Origin: Rhyzopertha dominica
Lineage: Eukaryota; Arthropoda; Insecta; Coleoptera; Bostrichidae
Direction: 5' to 3'
Assembly (NCBI GenBank): GCA_025024175.1
Contig: QCXZ01000047.1
Coordinates: 496,001-560,000 of the forward strand
Length of the DNA stretch: 64,000 bases
Positions 32,963 to 43,168 of this stretch are shown piece after piece (the stretch's first letter is position 1; each line of letters begins with the position of its first letter). The translations under genes and the position numbers were made by a program. The notes beneath the pieces are model-generated. The model was not told the origin of the DNA and did no database searches. It worked only from the letters and a program-made list of their open reading frames with translations.

Positions 32963-33682
32963 AACCACCTATAATTATTATAAATGTTACATCTAGTTTT
33001 TTTAACACGTTTAAATACCTGCTGCAGTTGTAAGAATCTTTTCTTCTCCTGTAGTTCAACATGACATGGTATTAATTTTATTCTGTGGTCAGGTGGTATT
33101 CCACTACGAACAGTACATATATTACCGGTTCGCTTCAACTAAACGTAACCTACGGCATGATTCCTACATGATACTTGCAGATCTCGAAACAAACAAGCAA
33201 CTATAATAATTTATTTATAATATATATTTATACTTATCAATAGTTTATTTGCAGAAACCGAAAGAGAAGCAATATATTATTACTCACCTTTTGAAAATTC
33301 AGAGTCCATGTGATAATTAAAAATATAAAACACGAATACAACGACTAAAACAAATGTTGAGGTTCTTTATTTGAAGGGCTGTGTGCAAGAAGTCCCTAAG
33401 TAATATTTTCATGTTTTCAGATATTCGAGAATTTATGTTATAAAAGTCTGGAAATACTACCGATCATATTTTAGTAGTATTCTTAGAGTAAGAATTTATG
33501 ATGGCAATGCCATCTGTCAGAATTACACTGACATGATGACAAAGCCACCTAGCTGCCTTAACGGGTACTAATTCCTAAAGGAAGTGACCTGTAGCCTGAC
33601 AAATTGGCATGCAACTGCATACTTCAATTTGACAGCAGGCCCCCACGGCACTTTTTGCTAACGGGCAAGAACCAACATACAT
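32963..33682. other. Non-coding DNA
   Basis: Nothing supported. A TTTTAGTAGTATTCTTAGAG string near 33470 recurs in shortened form (TTTTAGTATTCTTAGAG) at the outer edge of the right hairpin arm near 33905. Confidence 0.4.
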
Positions 33683-33909
33683 TAAAATGCATGTCTATGC
33701 TGTGCTGTCTACCCCTCAACCAACTGCAGATAGTACTATTTCGCTGTCATTACAGCTCATCAGTGCAGTTTAGGTCTAGTGTAGACAACACGGCATAGAA
33801 CTGGTTTTGCTCATATACCATTGCTTTGCTGATGAGCTGTAATGACAGCGAAATAGTACTATCTGCAGTTGGTTGAGGTGTAGACAGCACAGCATAGACA
33901 TGCATTTTA
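33683..33909. repeat. Near-perfect inverted repeat: 81-bp arms, 65-bp loop
   Basis: The left arm 33683-33763 starts TAAAATGCATGTCTATGCTG; the right arm 33829-33909 is its reverse complement with a single mismatch (CCCC against CACC). Such a match implies a recent origin or selection or conversion between the arms. If transcribed it would fold into a long hairpin. It may be a fold-back MITE or an inverted local duplication. No ORF. Confidence 0.92.
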
Positions 33910-34035
33910 GTATTCTTAGAGTTTTGTGGGTATTTAGAACATAGTTATGGAATGGTCAAGCCTGTTTACCGAAATTTTTGTTTTTATGTCAAACATTGAA
34001 CGATCAAAAGAACTTACCTGAAGTTTGACCGTAAA

Positions 34036-34320
34036 TATATGAGGCGTCCAATCCGAAGATATCACTTAATTTGTACAGAGTAGTACGTGCATTCTTCTAC
34101 TACCACGCATAAGATTTAAAGAAATTGCCATCCCTGTCCCCTTTGCCATCTCTAGTCTACTATCCTGACAATCCGTCATTGTTTTAAAGATTCTTTTTCG
34201 GCAACATGGCATGTGGGGTGGAGGGAAGTGATGTCTTCGGGCTGGACGCCTCATATAATTATGATCGAACTTTCGGCGTCCAGTCCTCGATATCGCTTAA
34301 TTTATACACATTAGATGTTT
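34036..34320. repeat. Inverted plus direct repeat cluster at the end of a tyrosine-recombinase element
   Basis: TATATGAGGCGTCCAATCCG at 34036 is mirrored by an inverted copy ending at 34256 (about 28 bp with three mismatches). A third, direct copy of the same block (GGCGTCCAGTCCTCGATATC, then GCTTAATTTATACACATTAG) follows at 34273-34314, offset 231 bp from the first. The cluster lies just past the C-terminal end of the recombinase remains. Mixed inverted and split direct repeats are characteristic of DIRS, PAT and Ngaro elements, though an independent MITE is also possible. Confidence 0.6.
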
Positions 34321-35190
34321 TCCATTGTTAACGGGGCGATTATAAAATTTAGCAAACGTAGATGAAAGGCTCCAACCTGCTGTTTTTGTAATTATGTCTG
34401 TTGATAAGCCTTTATGTACGGCTGCCGAAGTGGAAGCGTGCCGGGTAAAATGTGCTGTGAAAATGGAGACGTCAATGCCAGCTGCTTGAATGGTATGTAT
34501 CACCCAATTACGCAGTGTTTGTTTGGTTGCCACCCCATATGGCTTTTTGGAAGTGATAAAAAGAGTATCACAATTTTCTTGCTTTAATTCTCTAATAAAA
34601 TTAATACATTTACAATGTCAGGTATAACTATACGGATAACTGAGAGGGACTCATCAATGTTAGATAATTTAATTAATGATAGAGTTTGAATTCTTTGGCC
34701 AGTTGCTAAAGCAAGCAAGGTAATAAGCTTTTTGGAAATTGTTTTTAAATTTACATCTGGGAGATCCTAATCTAAGACCCAGCGTGGGTCCCAAGTCATA
34801 CCATACCTTGGTTTTGGAGGTCTTAGTCAGAAAACACCCCTCATAAATCTTTTCAGGGTACTGTCCTTCCCCACACTATCTGGTAAGATAAGTGACAGTG
34901 CCGCTCTGTGTGAATTAAAAGAACCATAGTTATTTGCAGAAGATTCCAGTAGAACTTGAAGGAAGGAAATGACATCCGACACATTCCCATTATATATACG
35001 AATCCTTTTTTCCTGGAAAAAGGTTCACCATAGCTTGAGTGTTGTATTGCACTGCTTCACTGTATTAGGTGACAAGGAGTTTGTCATGGTTTCGACAGCT
35101 TCTGCGGGTATTTTCTTTAATTTGAATGCCTGCCTGATAGTTTCGCAGCTACCAGGGTAAGGTTCTTTGCCAGTGGGTGATCCTAGTTGC
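34297..35190 (-). pseudogene. Tyrosine recombinase (DIRS/Ngaro/Crypton type), broken
   Basis: Read on the minus strand: SCETIRQAFKLKKIPAEAVE and SLSPNTVKQYNTQAM (35150-35040) form the N-terminal SAM-like part. NYGSFNSHRAALSLILPDSV, GKDSTLKRFMRGVF, LRPPKPRYGMTWDPRWVLD (34920-34780) lead to LITLLALATGQRIQTLSLI, which holds the first catalytic Arg. The last open frame (34533-34297) gives GIDVSIFTAHFTRHASTSAA, with the HxxR pair, and TKTAGWSLSSTFAKFYNRPV, with the Trp and the nucleophilic Tyr. Catalytic residues are thus present, but stops and frameshifts split the gene into at least three pieces. No DIRS reverse transcriptase was found nearby, so Crypton remains possible. Confidence 0.85.
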
Positions 35191-35235
35191 TGTATGGGGA
35201 AAATAATAGTTTACTATATGGCATAAATGTAATGT

Positions 35236-35930
35236 TGTTACGGAGACAGTCCTCAGCCTGGACACCAAGAGATTGATTGCCCACCCAACCGTACCTACAA
35301 CACCTCAACTTCTAAAAGTTACCAGGGATACAAAAAAAGATAAACCGTATTTTAATTAACAAATTTTTATTAACAGTATTAATTATTAAATTTTGATTTA
35401 TTAACATTAACAACCTACTCCTTTTTCCTCCGGTACCACTAATACCATGAACAAAAGTGAAAAAAAATGGAATTAAAAAAAGGCGCGTTCCGCTTTCGAT
35501 GCTCGGTTCTCAAGCAACACCCTCGCCCGTTTCCGACAAAACAAGTAGGAAGTCACCGCTGTATTGATGCTTGCGCAAGCTGTCAATGTGACGTGAGTTA
35601 TGTGCTTTATTGGTGCTGACTGCACACACGGACGCGGAACACCGAGAGAAGCGCCAGCGGAACGGGGCCGGAAAGAAGTAACACACTAAAAGCAATTTGA
35701 TGGTAAATAAGCAAAAATTTAGATCCCTTCCTGGACCGGGTGGAAACAAAAGTCTTACAATCAATGGGTACTATGTACGCGAATTCCGGCTTTCAGGATT
35801 GTTGCTGGGTCGCCTCTCCGGATCTTCGAAGCCCACGGAACTCGTCGGACAATGTCCCTTGACCGGCTCAGCTACCGCCCGACAGTCGAACTATCTACTG
35901 CCCACCTGATCCCTTTCTGCCGAGGTCGAC
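35236..35930 (-). mobile_element. Probable 3' LTR of the second gypsy element
   Basis: On the minus strand the sequence after the truncated pol contains an AATAAAGCAC polyadenylation-like signal (about 35610) and ends GTCTCCGTAACA at 35236, similar to the LTR end GTCGCGTAACA of the gypsy at 24069. The start is guessed near a TGTTGCTGTCGACC at about 35930. Without the second LTR the limits are uncertain. Confidence 0.35.
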
Positions 35931-36128
35931 AGCAACACCTCAGGCCGATAACCGATCCAAAGCCCCTCCGTACAGCAGGTATGGTGTTGTTCAATATCCC
36001 CGTAGGAGATTTCCTTCCCAAAATGCCGTAGATGCCGTTGATATACCAGCTTCCACCAAGGTATAGGAAACTTTAATAGGTCTGGAAAGAGGTAATTATC
36101 CCACAAAGGAGCCGCATACAACCACNGC

Positions 36129-37957
36129 TTATTCCCCNGTCCGCCACAACACCTTTTTTGAATTATATCTGTTATTTAATAATTTTTGATTAATTGATTT
36201 TTTTAGCAACCTCCCGTCCAAGATTTTGAAATATTTACAATAGCTTGTACCTTTTCCGGGTCTACGTGAAGTCCCTCCCTGCTGACTACAAATCCTAAAT
36301 ATTTTAAAAGGGGTCTGAAAAAATGACACTTCTCCTTTGCCAGCGTTAATCCAGCGTTGCCCAGTCTTGACAGTACAGTCTCGATAAGCTCTGGATGTTT
36401 TTCAAAGGTGGGGGAGCTATTCTTATATCATCTAAATAGACAAACACATGAGGCTGTAACTCGATACCGAGAATTGTGTCTACCAACCTTTGGAAAGTAG
36501 CTGGTGCGTTGTGAAGCCCGAATGGTAAACAGCTGAACTGCAATAAGCCTCTAGATGGTATGGTAAACGCCGTATACTGTTTACTCTCTTCCTCCAGCAT
36601 AACTTGCCAGTAAGCGGATTTAATGTCGAGAGAAGACAAGAATTTTGCTCTACTCAAGTTATCCAAAATTGAAGACATGTTGATGAAGTTCCGCTGATGG
36701 CAAAATGCCAAATACCCTTCCGCAAGTCAGGAACAATTCCCATTTTTACACAAAACTCCACCCCCAATACTTTGGTATGCTGTATCCCCGGTACAAACAC
36801 GCAATCAAAGAGTAGTACTTTTCTTTTTAATTCAATGGGTAAGTCAACCGCCCCGATACTGTCACAAGCGGCAGCATTCGCAACTCGGCAAGTCTCTACC
36901 TTCTCAGCATTTAAATGTATATTTCCCATAGCACGTATTATAGACCACCCTTTACTTCCTATGAAGACTCGGTTAGCGCCAGAATGTAAAAGGTCAAGCA
37001 TTGGCTTTCCATATATATTCACTTGAATATGCGGGCATTCATCCGGACCAAGCTGGGTAAGAATATAATTTAAAATAACTTGTGTTTTCATGCATACGTT
37101 ATCTTGGTCTGAAAAATATCCTTCGAGTTAATTGTCCGACCGCCCACTGAACTCGTTGGCCGTTTTCCGACTTGCGAATACAATTCAGTCAGCTGTTCGT
37201 AGTTATGTCCTATTTACCGCATTTATAACAGTGCCTACGCTTTGGTTGGGTACAGTACTTTGCCAAATGTATCTAGAATTTCTACCACATGTTTCATCTG
37301 TTGCTCTGTTTCATTCGATTACCCGACAAATATTAAGGAGTTCCGTTTCGGTTGGTATTTCTTCTATTGTACTAAGCTGATTACGTAAATGTGGCAATAT
37401 ATTCTTCCTCAATATCTTCACACGGGTGATTTCAGGCCCTTTAAAGGTCAACTTTTCAAAACGTTCGTCATAACTGCCATATAGATACCTATTGATTCTG
37501 CAGAGCCTTGTTTCCGGTCTTTAATTTCTTCTCAAAGCCGGTCGTTATAGTCATGTGGTTGGAATCCTTCCCCAAGTTCCTGAACCAATTCCTCCCAAGT
37601 TTTGATGTACGTTCTACGTGCCCTGTACCGAATCTTGGCCTTACCCTCGAATAACTCCGAAGTGGAATTGAAGAGTTGTTCCCGTGTTATATTGCGTGAT
37701 ATCCGCAAATCTTCAACCTGTTCCAAAAATGCACTGAGGCTCTGATTTTGGGGATCTTCTGTAAACTCTGTGTTCCACTTATGAATCATCTGATACGACG
37801 ATAACATTCTAGCTGTTCTTTCATTTGTAGAAACATTGGCTTTGGTATGTTCTTCAGGAAATACCTCCGATGCCATTTCCTCTTCACCCCCGCTAGATGT
37901 CAAGGTTCTCCGTGACGTTGGTGACATAGACATCCCACTAAACGACTCGATTAACAA
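36129..37957 (-). pseudogene. Ty3/gypsy gag-protease-RT remnant, internally deleted
   Basis: Order on the minus strand: Gag core (37957-37532: SLSAFLEQVEDLRISRNITR, then WEELVQELGEGFQPHDY); a continued Gag block KILRKNILPHLRNQLSTIEE (about 37400); a zinc-knuckle remnant CYKCGK (about 37230); protease (37091-36720) with DLLHSGANRVFIG, where the family has FDSGA, so the catalytic Asp is His; and RT (36680-36346) with FLSSLDIKSAYWQVML, LPFGLHNAPATFQRLVD and FVYLDDI, both catalytic boxes intact. The RT thumb follows in another frame (LKYLGFVVSREGLHVDPEK, 36300-36240). The RT fingers between protease and SLDIKS are missing, as are RNase H and integrase. It cannot transpose. Confidence 0.85.
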
Positions 37958-38112
37958 GGGATCCGTGGGTAAATTTACTTCCTTGCATTTTTCTTTCCGT
38001 TCTTATGCATGCATTAAACTTAAAAAAAAACCTATAATATTGATAAAAAGATTTCTGTTTCACCAAATTGAGGAAAGAAAATGCAAGCAATTATAATAAA
38101 AAATGCAATAAA

Positions 38113-38442
38113 TTAAAAGTACGGAATATTATGTGAAAATAATAACAGTTTACCACTATATGGCTTTGCATTTGTATTAACGTAATGGATGCAACCGGGA
38201 GAAATAATTGAAAATATTTTTAGAAATTGTTTGCGAGTAATTATTTCGATAGCTGATTTTGTTTGATAATGTCCATCACTAGAGTAATTATTGGTACTAC
38301 ATTTCAGGTTGCAAAGGTTGTACGTTAAACAACATTCAATACCTCCTTCGTATGCTTTGCCCTTCATTCTACCCACAAGAGTCAATTGCATTTCAGTATC
38401 TTGCACTAAAATAATGTCACGATTATTTTTTTTATATATCAC
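38113..38442 (-). other. Unrecognised ORF
   Basis: A 109-codon minus-strand frame (contains DTEMQLTLVGRMKGKAYEGG and a Cys pair) between the gypsy gag and the mariner remnant. I do not recognise it. Length alone could be chance in this AT-rich DNA. Confidence 0.15.
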
Positions 38443-38559
38443 GGACTAATGAACCATTCTGATTTATCGGTCTAGTACGTGTACTCTCTTTAATTGCATC
38501 GTCGAAGTATTTTCACACAGTCCTCTTATTGAACGCCGCAAACCTGAACTATCAAGAAT

Positions 38560-39390
38560 TTTATCCCCATCATTGTCAATAACCTTTTGCCATCTAGTGA
38601 GTAAATTTTCAGTCCCTGATCGGTAAAAATTAATCGTTTTTTCGGCAAAATATTGTCGTATCTATCCAAAGAGCAGCGACATCAAAAGATTTACAATGGA
38701 CTTACCTTATTCGCTTTATCACTTAGAAAATACGTTAATTTTGTAGGTCTTTAGGAAAGAAAGTTAACATAGCGTTGCCAAAACATCTATTTACTAACTT
38801 ATAGTTACAAGAAAATAAAATGCGGTACTTACATTTTTCTTGGACGGAGCGAACGTGTCACTTACCCACGAAGACGGTTGATCGGAGACAGCGTCAATCT
38901 CTCACTTTTTCCACCTCGATACTTAATAATGATTAAGTACGCATTTTTTATACAGTGGCATACTCCCGCGATAGTTACGTTAAAAAATGAAAAGGTTCGT
39001 ACGTATGTGACAATATCTAGACATGGCATTTTGGATATCANCCAAATTTGTAAATGTTTTGCTACTTAAAAAGTGTTGCGGCGCTCGGAATAAGTGGAAA
39101 TCCAATGGTGCAACATCTGGCGAATATGGTGGATGGGGCAGCACTTCCCATCCTAATTCACAATTTTTTTCTAGGATCCGCTTTGCGCAGTGCGGCCTTG
39201 CATTGTCGTGTTGGAGAATGACGCCTTTTCGGTTGACAATCGCTGGTCACTTTTCAATTAAAGATTGACTGATCCGCTGCAATTGTTCGCTGTAGAAGTC
39301 TGCATTTACTGTCCAAGTTTCAGCAATTCAAGAAGGTCCATACCACCAAAGCATAGAATTCAGAAGCACTTTTGGTTGAACGCCTGTGGA
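38560..39390 (-). pseudogene. Mariner/Tc1-like transposase, broken and interrupted
   Basis: On the minus strand about 39330-39250 reads VNADFYSEQLQRISQSLIEK and, after a stop, PAIVNRKGVILQHDNARPH. That is the second catalytic Asp of mariner-type enzymes; it continues WEVLPHPPYSPDVAPLDFHL, placing the third Asp in the SPDVAPLD signature of mariner (D34D) transposases. FLSSKTF (about 39050) follows. After about 300 bp of foreign sequence, NFYRSGTENLLTRWQKVIDN (about 38650) is the C-terminal tail. The N-terminal half was not found. Confidence 0.85.
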
Positions 39391-39640
39391 TAGCAAAACT
39401 GCAGGATTCCCTTTTGTATTTATGTAATCCCATAATTCAATGTCAGATGATTGTTATATCTGGAGGAAATTGGACAGAATTGGCAAAAATGGGAATCAGG
39501 TCTCACTTGCAACCATCGATCTGTGCATCTACCGTCTACCTTCTGCTTGTAATTCTGTGGTAATTATGGACCTCCAAAACTGAAGTGATAGCTGACCAAA
39601 TATGCTGCAAATCCCTGCCAAAGGGACCAAAGTTCTGTTT

Positions 39641-39901
39641 TTACAGAGATAAAATGACGTATTTCTTAAGAACTTCATTTTTGCTTGCTTCTTGCATTAA
39701 AATGAGCTGTAAGCAATAATCATCTACCACAGTGTTTGATAAATACTGCTTCCCTCTTAGAGTTGCATAATCTTCTATCGACAAGCTGTTTGTTGCAAGT
39801 GAATGTCTTGCGACAGTGTAATACTTCCCCATTGCATCGCAGGGAATAATGTCATCTACTAAACCATTTGGCATTACTTTCAGATACAAAGGGCTTTCCA
39901 A
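39641..39901 (-). pseudogene. Possible Ulp1/C48-like cysteine protease fragment
   Basis: The frame reads SLSIEDYATLRGKQYLSNTV followed by VDDYCLQLILMQ. The pattern (L-xxD-xxxL-x-G-x-xLxDxxIxxYxxLI) recalls the start of Ulp1/SENP-type peptidase domains, which some insect transposable elements carry. The catalytic His, Asp and Cys are not visible. Weak, motif-only assignment. Confidence 0.25.
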
Positions 39902-39979
39902 TAATAAGGTTTTTTGGGATCCTCAAAACTCAGCTGATGACAGCGATATTAAATACTTTCTGGAAAAAGTTAATACTTA

Positions 39980-40905
39980 AGTTACCTCTGCATGGGGTGT
40001 GGGGTAAGGGCATAACAGTTGTGGCAACTTCACTGCAATCTTATATATTCAATTTATTACATGAAACACATTTGGGCATAAAAAAACGAAAGCTAGATCT
40101 AGAGAAGTACTGTATTGGTTAGGAATGTCTAAGGATATTTATGAGTATATATCATGTTGTCAAATTTGTGAAAAATTTCAAAACAATCCTTTGAAAGAGA
40201 TATTCATGCCTTACGAATGTCTCTCGTCATTGGTTTCGGATTTCGGCTGATATTGCCTATTACGCGGGTCATGAGTATTTTGTAGCAAATAATTCATACA
40301 GCAAATGGGCTGAAATTAAAAAATAAATCATTTTAAAGAAATTTGTTCAAGGCAGGGAATTCCGGAAATAGTAGTGGCTGACAATGTACCGTTTAACAGT
40401 TTGAATTTTAGGACTTTCGCTGATGAATTGAACTTTATATTTTGTACGTCAAGTCCCAACTTTCCGCAATCCAATGGACTGGCAGAGAAGGCTGTGGGAA
40501 TAACTAAAAACGTATTGTTAGCTTATAGGAACTCGCCTAGGATATTCGCATAGTCAGTTATTGAATAAGGAATGAATGATTAAGAACTAAATTGCCGATA
40601 GCCAACTCCCCATTACTGAACACGGAAATTTTAAACCCAAATGAGATTAATAAAAAATTGGTAAAAAATCAACAGTCTCAAAAATATTACCATGACAGAG
40701 GTGCAAAAGATTTAGTGCCTCTTGACCCAAATGAAAGTGTGTATCTAAGAACTCGCGGTAATAATTGGAAAAATGGTAGAGTAGAACTTAGACATAGTGC
40801 GCCTCGTCCTTATACTGTAAAATCGAAAGTGTATAGAGTAGAAGGAACCGACCTGTGTTTAATGATAATAATGATGATAAAAACAAAACACAGTAATGCG
40901 GGAGT
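39980..40905 (+). pseudogene. Ty3/gypsy integrase and C-terminal pol, broken
   Basis: Forward reading: NLLHETHLGIKKRKLDLEKY (40050-40120), the zinc-binding HHCC start; then in shifted frames CCQICEKFQNNPLKE-like text, WFRISADIAYYAGHEYFVAN (first catalytic Asp), EIVVADNVPFNSLNFRTF (second Asp) and PQSNGLAEKAVGITKNVLLA (the Glu). The last part (40592-40912) reads PIANSPLLNTEILNPNEI, then SQKYYHDRGAKDLVPLDPNE, the tail behind the integrase. Several stops and frameshifts are present. Orientation is opposite to the gypsy remnants on either side of it, so this is a different insertion. Confidence 0.85.
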
Positions 40906-41199
40906 CAATTAGTGCTCGGGATAGGTAGGCAAAATTAAAATTAATGATTTGTCACTATTATTATTACTACAAGCTACATTAAGATTTTTGGCAACTGGTG
41001 AATCATTCCAATCATTGCAATATTCCGGAAGTGATTAATATAATTATAGACAGTTTAAAAACATAATATTTAAAAGATAAAGTTGTTTTGTTCGTATGAT
41101 TGGAAAAAGTAAAATAAAGTGAATTTTAGGTCCCCTGTACTGAACTAGAATGGAGGAACATAGCAGGAGTTTAATTAAATGTGGCAGTTTCCCCATTGT

Positions 41200-41850
41200 A
41201 TAATGGCGCTGGATGGTTATCACAAAAGTTTAAACTTTTAAGAACAGAGGGATCTTATTTTTATAATTATAAAGAGACACACAGTATTGTATCACTGGCA
41301 CTTGTAGAGCTAATTACAAATTTATATATGTTAATATTCGAGTACAAGGTAGAGTCAGCGACGGAGGAGTATTTAGAGTCAAATTTGTCCAGAGCTTTAC
41401 AACAAAATCAGTTAAATCTTCCCCCAAATGTAGTATTACCAAATTTAGATATACATGTGCCATATGCAATAGTTGCCGATGAAACTTTTCCTGTAAGTAC
41501 ACATATTTTAAAACCTTATCCGCAAAGAAATGTATCACATGCAAATAAAATTTTTAATTATCGATTTTGGTATTCTGGCAAATAGATTTAGGATATTACT
41601 TAACCCTATTTCTTTATCTGTAGAGAATGTTGAACAAATCACTGCTGCATAGCTCTTCATAATTTCCTAGCGTCAGAAAGAATAGGTAATGAGGAAGACT
41701 CTTGATCAGACTCTAGAAACTTTGGATTCTCAGTCAAGAAATCACTCAAGTTTGTCTGCCAGAGATTGCAGAGATGTTTTTCGTACTTACTTTTGTACAA
41801 GTGGACGTGTTCCATGGCAAGAGGATGCCGTATGCAAACAATTTATAAGG
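41200..41850 (+). pseudogene. PIF/Harbinger (HARBI1-like) transposase, second copy, truncated
   Basis: The open frame carries EGSYFYNYKETHSIVSLALV (the second Asp region, here degraded), then NQLNLPPNVVLPNLDIHVPY and AIVADETFPVSTHILKPYPQ, where the VxDExFPLxxxLxKPYP block holds the third catalytic residue. KIFNYRFWYSGK and, after a stop, NRFRILLNPISLSVENVEQI correspond to the C-terminal helices. A further frame (41700-41840) gives CRDVFRTYFCTSGRVPWQED, the usual end of HARBI1-like proteins. The 5' half is missing. The retained parts complement those kept by the copy at 16295. Confidence 0.85.
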
Positions 41851-41954
41851 CAAAAATATGATAATTCTCCCACATTCGTATAACACATGTATGTATGTAC
41901 TAAAAAAGGACATAATAACAAAAACGAGCATTTTTATTGTCTATTTTTTGTGCA

Positions 41955-42290
41955 GCCTGTATTAAAATTAAAGCATTTTGTCTTCAGCTTCAGCTGCTAC
42001 TTCAACTTTTATTTGTTTTAATTTTGGAGCTGCAAATTCATTGAAAATATCAAAGTCACTTTTTGTTGGTGGTTCGGTTAATTTTCTCTTGCTTTGCATT
42101 ACTTTCGTTAATTCTTACAAAGCTTTAGCCGCATCTTGCATGACTTCATTTGTTTCCACCTGTTTTTCTTGTTCCTCATTTTTGGTCTAGGTGTTGTGGA
42201 TACAGATGGTGACTGTACATCGTGTATGTCGTTTTCTGTAGTTTCGCTCTCCAAAGCTTCAGTGATTTCAACTTAAGGGGTTACAATTTT
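41955..42290 (-). pseudogene. Possible MADF/BESS-type second protein of a Harbinger element
   Basis: On the minus strand KSDFDIFNEFAAPKLKQIKV and nearby acidic and lysine-rich text resemble the BESS-like tail of MADF/Myb-like proteins encoded by PIF/Harbinger elements. It is adjacent to, and convergent with, the transposase remnant at 41200-41850, the common arrangement. A MADF-like patch (MNEYRKYDAHLK) occurs near 42570 on the same strand. Stops are present. Confidence 0.35.
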
Positions 42291-42599
42291 GCATTTTTAT
42301 TAGAAAATGATTATTTGTTCGCTGTCATTGTGTATATCCAATGAGGCTTGTATAACTGTTTCCTTCACTGCAATGTTGTCAATTGCTGACCGTACTTCAT
42401 TGTGTTCAAACACAAGAAAAACGTTTCGTCAATATACCATATAGTTGGTCTATAAATCTAAAATATGGTATATTAAGCACTTCCTTCTTGCTCATTATAA
42501 AAGTACTTACATTGCCTGGGTTAGTTCTTATTTTAAGTGAGCGTCATATTTTCGGTATTCATTCATAAAATTATAGTTTGTATTGTTAGATTCGGTTTT

Positions 42600-43165
42600 A
42601 CTAGTACTAACTCCCGGTGTACTTCNTTTAATGCTGAATTCCGNGCGTNTTTATTTTTATACTGTGCCGACTGTATCGCTTACAGACATGGGTGCTTTTT
42701 GTAAGCTNAAATCGTTGCTTCCACCTGTTCTCTCGCCCAAGACATATTGACACTGGTTATTATTATTAAAATATAATAATTATTTATTAAAACACCAAGG
42801 AAAATAGTGATGGCACAATAACATTCATTTAATCGCAAATGTATTCAAATTACAAAAAGTTTTAGGATACTATTATTTATTTTGATGGTGCTTTTAAAAA
42901 TATCGATATTTTCGACTAAAATGTTCACGAGAAATGCGAAAATCAGGAAATTATAGGAGAACCTATAACTATATATATAGCTACATAATAGGGATGTTGG
43001 AGTTCAAGTGAACACCACTACCACAAGAACTCTTGCGGATCTAATTCTTCTGATAGCAAGCTGAATTCCCATACAGGTTTACACAGTCTTCAAATTGTTG
43101 TAAATAGTCAAGCAACTAGTCATCTTATCGTCATTTCCAACGTTTGCACAAATTGGATGTGAGGA
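42600..43165. other. No supported feature
   Basis: Non-coding DNA with four ambiguous bases near 42626-42708. Nothing recognised. Confidence 0.4.
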
Positions 43166-43168
43166 GTT

